From positions 1 through 8,523 of the forward strand of contig JBHHXR010000154.1 in the NCBI GenBank assembly GCA_046757205.1: 8,523 nt of DNA, read 5' to 3'. Under the pieces are notes generated by a model. The model was not told the DNA's origin and made no database searches. It was given only the letters and a program-made list of their open reading frames with translations. Numbering within the stretch: position 1 is the stretch's first letter; each line of letters opens with the position of its first letter. The translations under genes were made by a program, and so were the position numbers. Source of the stretch: JBHHXR01 sp046757205. GTDB taxonomy: Bacteria > Pseudomonadota > Alphaproteobacteria > Rhodobacterales > Rhodobacteraceae. Shown here piece by piece: positions 5,964-8,523 of this stretch.

Positions 5964-7505
5964 TCACATGCGGCCGCCGACGGGGGCCGCCTTGTCCGGG
6001 TAGAGTTCGTTATAGGGAACCGACTTCAAATGCGCCTGAACCATGCGGCAGGGGTACCGTTTGAGCGCGCGCGGATGCGATACGCCGCAGGAATGCGCCG
6101 TCAGGCCGACGCCGTAGCGCACCTTGGCGACGAAATTCCGGACCCTTGTCGCCTTGTCCTCGGGGTCCAGTCCGCGCTGCAGGCGGCGATTGTGGGTGGT
6201 GATCCCTGTCGGGCACGTGTTCTTGTTGCATTTCATGGCCTGGATGCAGCCCAGTGCGAACATGAAACCGCGCGCCGACGCCACGAAATCGGTGCCGACG
6301 CAGTAGGCCCAGGCGATCTCGGCCGGCGTGATCAGCTTGCCCGACGCGATCACCTTTATGCGGTCGCGCAGGCCGCTGGAGGTCAGCATGTCGATGACCA
6401 GCGGCAGCGATTCCCGGATCGTCAGCCCCATGTTGTCCATCAGCGGCATCGGCGCCGCACCGGTGCCGCCATCGCCGGAATCGACGGTGAAGAAGTCCGG
6501 GGCGCTGTCTGTTCCGCGCCGGTGTATCTCGGACAGCAGCTCCTCGATCCAGCCGAACGAGCCGATTACCGCCTTGATCCCGGTCGGCTTGCCGGTGACC
6601 TCGCGGACCCGCGCGATCATGTCGAGCAACTCGCCAACGGAGTCGATTTCGGGATGCCGGTTCGGCGAGATCGAGGCCTCGTGCACCGGAATGCCGCGGA
6701 TCGCGGCGATTTCCTCGGTCACTTTCACGGCTGGCAGGATGCCGCCCTTGCCCGGCTTTGCGCCCTGCGACAACTTGATCTCGAACATCCTGACCTGTTC
6801 GTGAGAGGCAACCTCGCGCAGTTTTTCGTCGCACAGGCTGCCATCTTCACGGCGGACGCCGTACTTGGCCGTGCCGATCTGAAACACGATATCGCAGCCG
6901 CCTTCGAGATGCGCCGGGGCCAGCCCGCCCTCGCCGGTATTCAGCCAGCAGCCCGCCAGCGCCGCGCCCCTGGACAGCGCCCGCACCGCGGGCCGCGACA
7001 GGGCGCCATAGCTCATGGCGGAAATATTGATGATCGAATGCGCCTCATAGGGCCGGCGGCAGCCCGAGCCGATTGTCACCGGCAAGGCCGTCTCGGTGTC
7101 TTCGGAGAGCTTCGGAAACGGGCAGTTCACAAAAATCGGCGTACCGGGGATGGAAAGGTTTCTGGTCGATCCGAAGGCCAGCGTATTGTCGCCGCCGGAG
7201 GACGATCGGGCGACCCAGTCCCGCTCGGCGCGGTTGAACGGCATTTCCTCGCGATCCATGGCGAAAAAATACTGGCGGAAAAACTCGCCCAACTTGGTGA
7301 ACAGGCCACGGAACCGGCCGATCACCGGATAGTTTCGCCGCACCGCGTCGCGCGTCTGGGCGAGGTCGATGACGAGCATGATGAACAGGATCAGGAGAAA
7401 GGCGCCGACAACCGAGACGAAGATGGTCGAAAGTATCTCCAGCCTGTCCACCGCAAGACCGCCCACCTCTGCCGCGAAATCGCCCATCTGACCAAAAGTT
7501 TCCAT
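5964..7505 (-). CDS. Membrane-anchored FMN / 3Fe-4S glutamate synthase-domain protein
   Basis: The 513-residue product (counted from METFGQMGD) has one N-terminal transmembrane segment at about 23-48 (ILSTIFVSVVGAFLLILFIM), followed by a linker and a GltB-type (Glu_synthase) TIM barrel. FMN and cluster motifs are visible: LNTGEGG (about 188-194), AKPGKGG (249-255), DSGDGGTGAAP (342-352), and cysteines 420, 426 and 431 in CIQAMKCNKNTCPTG, the 3Fe-4S pattern of glutamate synthase. The N-terminal glutaminase domain of GltB is absent, so it cannot release ammonia from glutamine alone. It may use another ammonia source or transfer amino groups, as in the N-methylglutamate synthase family. ATG 7505 was chosen because GGGAGGG lies about 10 nt upstream; a GTG at 7538 is in frame. 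It is the first gene of the minus-strand run, 42 nt before the ATP-grasp frame. Confidence 0.88.
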   Translation of the reverse strand: METFGQMGDFAAEVGGLAVDRLEILSTIFVSVVGAFLLILFIMLVIDLAQTRDAVRRNYPVIGRFRGLFTKLGEFFRQYFFAMDREEMPFNRAERDWVARSSSGGDNTLAFGSTRNLSIPGTPIFVNCPFPKLSEDTETALPVTIGSGCRRPYEAHSIINISAMSYGALSRPAVRALSRGAALAGCWLNTGEGGLAPAHLEGGCDIVFQIGTAKYGVRREDGSLCDEKLREVASHEQVRMFEIKLSQGAKPGKGGILPAVKVTEEIAAIRGIPVHEASISPNRHPEIDSVGELLDMIARVREVTGKPTGIKAVIGSFGWIEELLSEIHRRGTDSAPDFFTVDSGDGGTGAAPMPLMDNMGLTIRESLPLVIDMLTSSGLRDRIKVIASGKLITPAEIAWAYCVGTDFVASARGFMFALGCIQAMKCNKNTCPTGITTHNRRLQRGLDPEDKATRVRNFVAKVRYGVGLTAHSCGVSHPRALKRYPCRMVQAHLKSVPYNELYPDKAAPVGGRM

Positions 7506-7931
7506 TCCGCTGCGTCCCTCCCGTGCTGCTGCCGGCACACCGGCGATCGCCGAAACTCCGTCGATGCGGCAGGTGTAGTCGCTGTGTCGGAACGTTTGAA
7601 CCAGCTCACCACAGTTTGATGCCCCGTGACCTGCCGCCCGCGCGCTTTCGAGATTGCGGACGCGCCGCCCGGGCTTTCGTGCAGCACGTGAAGAAAACCG
7701 GGCGCGGCCGCCGGCTCCGGCGAGAGAATTCCGGCAGGCCCGTTCCCGGAAACTGCCTGCACCGTTTCAGGGGCCATTGGTGCCGTGATCGATTCCTGGC
7801 TCTTGGCAAGCGGAATGACCCCTCCGACGCCCGGCCCGACAACGCCGGACGGCGCGCTCGCCATTCGGATCGCCCACGCCGCCAAACACAATTGCGCTTC
7901 CGCCTCGCCTGCACTATAGCAGGCGCCTGAC
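7506..7931. other. Divergent intergenic region without a convincing gene
   Basis: This 426-bp stretch separates the minus-strand operon from the plus-strand tRNA. Open frames on both strands cross it, but their translations are low-complexity, proline/arginine/alanine-rich and lack recognisable motifs or ribosome-binding sites. It should hold the promoter of the minus-strand operon, but no strong -35/-10 pair stands out; TTCAAA, 17 bp and TACACC near 7570-7600 on the minus strand is the best and is weak. A 12-bp palindrome CGGCGATCGCCG lies at 7541-7552. The right end contains the tRNA promoter. Confidence 0.5.
7892..7920 (+). promoter_or_regulatory. Sigma-70-type promoter of the tRNA-Arg gene
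   Basis: TTGCGC (7892-7897) and TATAGC (7915-7920) are separated by exactly 17 bp, close to the -35/-10 consensus for housekeeping sigma factors in alphaproteobacteria. Transcription would begin near 7926-7928, a few bases before the mature tRNA. The -10 core is flanked by 7-bp inverted arms, CGCCTGC (7906-7912) and GCAGGCG (7919-7925). The discriminator after the -10 is GC-rich, as at stringently controlled stable-RNA promoters. Confidence 0.6.
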
Positions 7932-8008
<77 letters not shown>

Positions 8009-8027
8009 GTTATTTCAAAAAGTTACA

Positions 8028-8041
8028 CCAGATTTATCTGG
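8028..8041. repeat. Short inverted repeat between tRNA-Arg and glpD
   Basis: CCAGAT and ATCTGG are perfect 6-bp arms around a TT centre, in an AT-rich spacer 26 bp before the glpD ATG. No T-run follows, so it is a poor intrinsic terminator. It could be an operator for a glycerol regulator such as a DeoR-family GlpR, or chance. Confidence 0.3.
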
Positions 8042-8066
8042 ATGTTATTTCTAACTGGAGAACCCG

Positions 8067-8523
8067 ATGGGCAGGCGCGGCATCTATGACCTCGCCGTCA
8101 TAGGCGGCGGTATCAACGGTACGGGCATCGCCTGTGACGCCGCGGGACGCGGGCTCTCGGTGCTGCTCTGCGAAGCGGATGATCTCGGCGGAGCGACATC
8201 GTCGGCAAGCTCGAAACTCATCCACGGCGGTCTGCGCTATCTGGAGCAATACGAATTTCTGTTGGTGCGTAAGTCCTTGCGGGAACGCGAGGTTGTTCTC
8301 AACAAGGTGCCCCATATCGCCAGGCCGTTGCGCTTCATTCTCCCCTATGTGAAAGGCATGAGGCCGCGCTGGATGATGCGCGCCGGGCTCTTCCTCTACG
8401 ACCATCTCTATCAGCGACAGGCCATCGCCGGGTCCCGGTGGATAGATCTCAAACGTGATCCCGCCGGCGCGCCGCTTAAACCCGATTACGCCGACGGTTT
8501 TGCCTATTGGGATTGCTGGGTCG
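8067..8523 (+). CDS. glpD: Glycerol-3-phosphate dehydrogenase, FAD-dependent (GlpD), 5' part only
   Basis: The first 152 codons are present and the gene runs off the right edge; full-length GlpD is about 500 residues. The N-terminus MGRRGIYDLAVIGGGINGTG contains the FAD-binding GGGxxG loop (about 13-20), followed by GLSVLLCEADDLGGATSSASSKLIHGGLRYLE, the GlpD signature. RPLRFILPY and GLFLYDHLY (about 110-113 onward) also match. The enzyme is a peripheral inner-membrane flavoprotein that oxidises sn-glycerol-3-phosphate to dihydroxyacetone phosphate and passes electrons to quinone. The ATG at 8067 has GGAG 6 nt upstream. It lies 58 nt after the tRNA on the same strand with no evident terminator between them, so read-through transcription is possible. 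No other glp gene is visible. Confidence 0.95.
   Translation, partial: MGRRGIYDLAVIGGGINGTGIACDAAGRGLSVLLCEADDLGGATSSASSKLIHGGLRYLEQYEFLLVRKSLREREVVLNKVPHIARPLRFILPYVKGMRPRWMMRAGLFLYDHLYQRQAIAGSRWIDLKRDPAGAPLKPDYADGFAYWDCWV

Noticed and set aside
6030..7619. 529-codon plus-strand open frame opposite the glutamate-synthase-domain gene
   Set aside because: It is an antisense shadow of a gene with clear cofactor motifs, and its translation is compositionally biased.
7391..7891. 166-codon minus-strand open frame in the intergenic region, overlapping the start of the GltB-like gene
   Set aside because: No motif, no ribosome-binding site, low-complexity translation, and a 3' part out of frame over a real gene.

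Overview
This GC-rich window looks like chromosomal DNA of an alphaproteobacterium, probably from the Rhizobiales/Rhodospirillales side. The clues are the gene families (ETHE1-like persulfide dioxygenase next to a YeeE-like fragment, Anbu proteasome-like peptidase, membrane-anchored GltB-like protein), strong GC bias at third codon positions, and long spurious antisense ORFs. The assignment is an inference. No transposase, CRISPR array or phage gene is visible.

Layout, left to right. Positions 1-101 hold a 65-bp imperfect palindrome and no gene. Positions 102-1108 (minus) are a two-gene unit: an ETHE1-like MBL-fold persulfide dioxygenase followed, with an ATGA overlap, by a 45-residue membrane peptide that resembles only the first helix of YeeE/YedE transporters. 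A compound inverted repeat upstream (1141-1174) looks like a repressor operator. Positions 1232-7505 (minus) hold six co-directional genes. In transcription order they are a membrane-anchored FMN/3Fe-4S glutamate-synthase-domain protein, a circularly permuted ATP-grasp protein, an Alpha-E protein, a transglutaminase-like protease, the Anbu proteasome-like peptidase, and (after 94 nt) a VOC/glyoxalase-fold protein. Positions 7506-7931 contain no convincing gene. Positions 7932-8008 (plus) are tRNA-Arg(CCG) with a good promoter, followed 58 nt later by the start of glpD, which runs off the right edge.

The centre of interest is the 1908-5921 block (ATP-grasp, Alpha-E, transglutaminase, Anbu). 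This is a recurrent bacterial gene set, proposed from comparative genomics to make and break peptide or amide linkages, but its substrate is unknown. ATP-grasp plus Alpha-E would form the bond, and the transglutaminase-like protease and the N-terminal-nucleophile peptidase would process it. Here the set lies directly behind a membrane-tethered GltB-like redox enzyme on the same strand and may be extended downstream by the VOC protein, so glutamate or ammonia chemistry may feed the pathway. The ATP-grasp gene has an unusual start region: the best ribosome-binding site points to an ATC codon. The VOC gene's ribosome-binding site lies inside a predicted hairpin. The sulfur unit at the left appears to be a reduced relative of BigR/SqrR-type sulfide-response operons.
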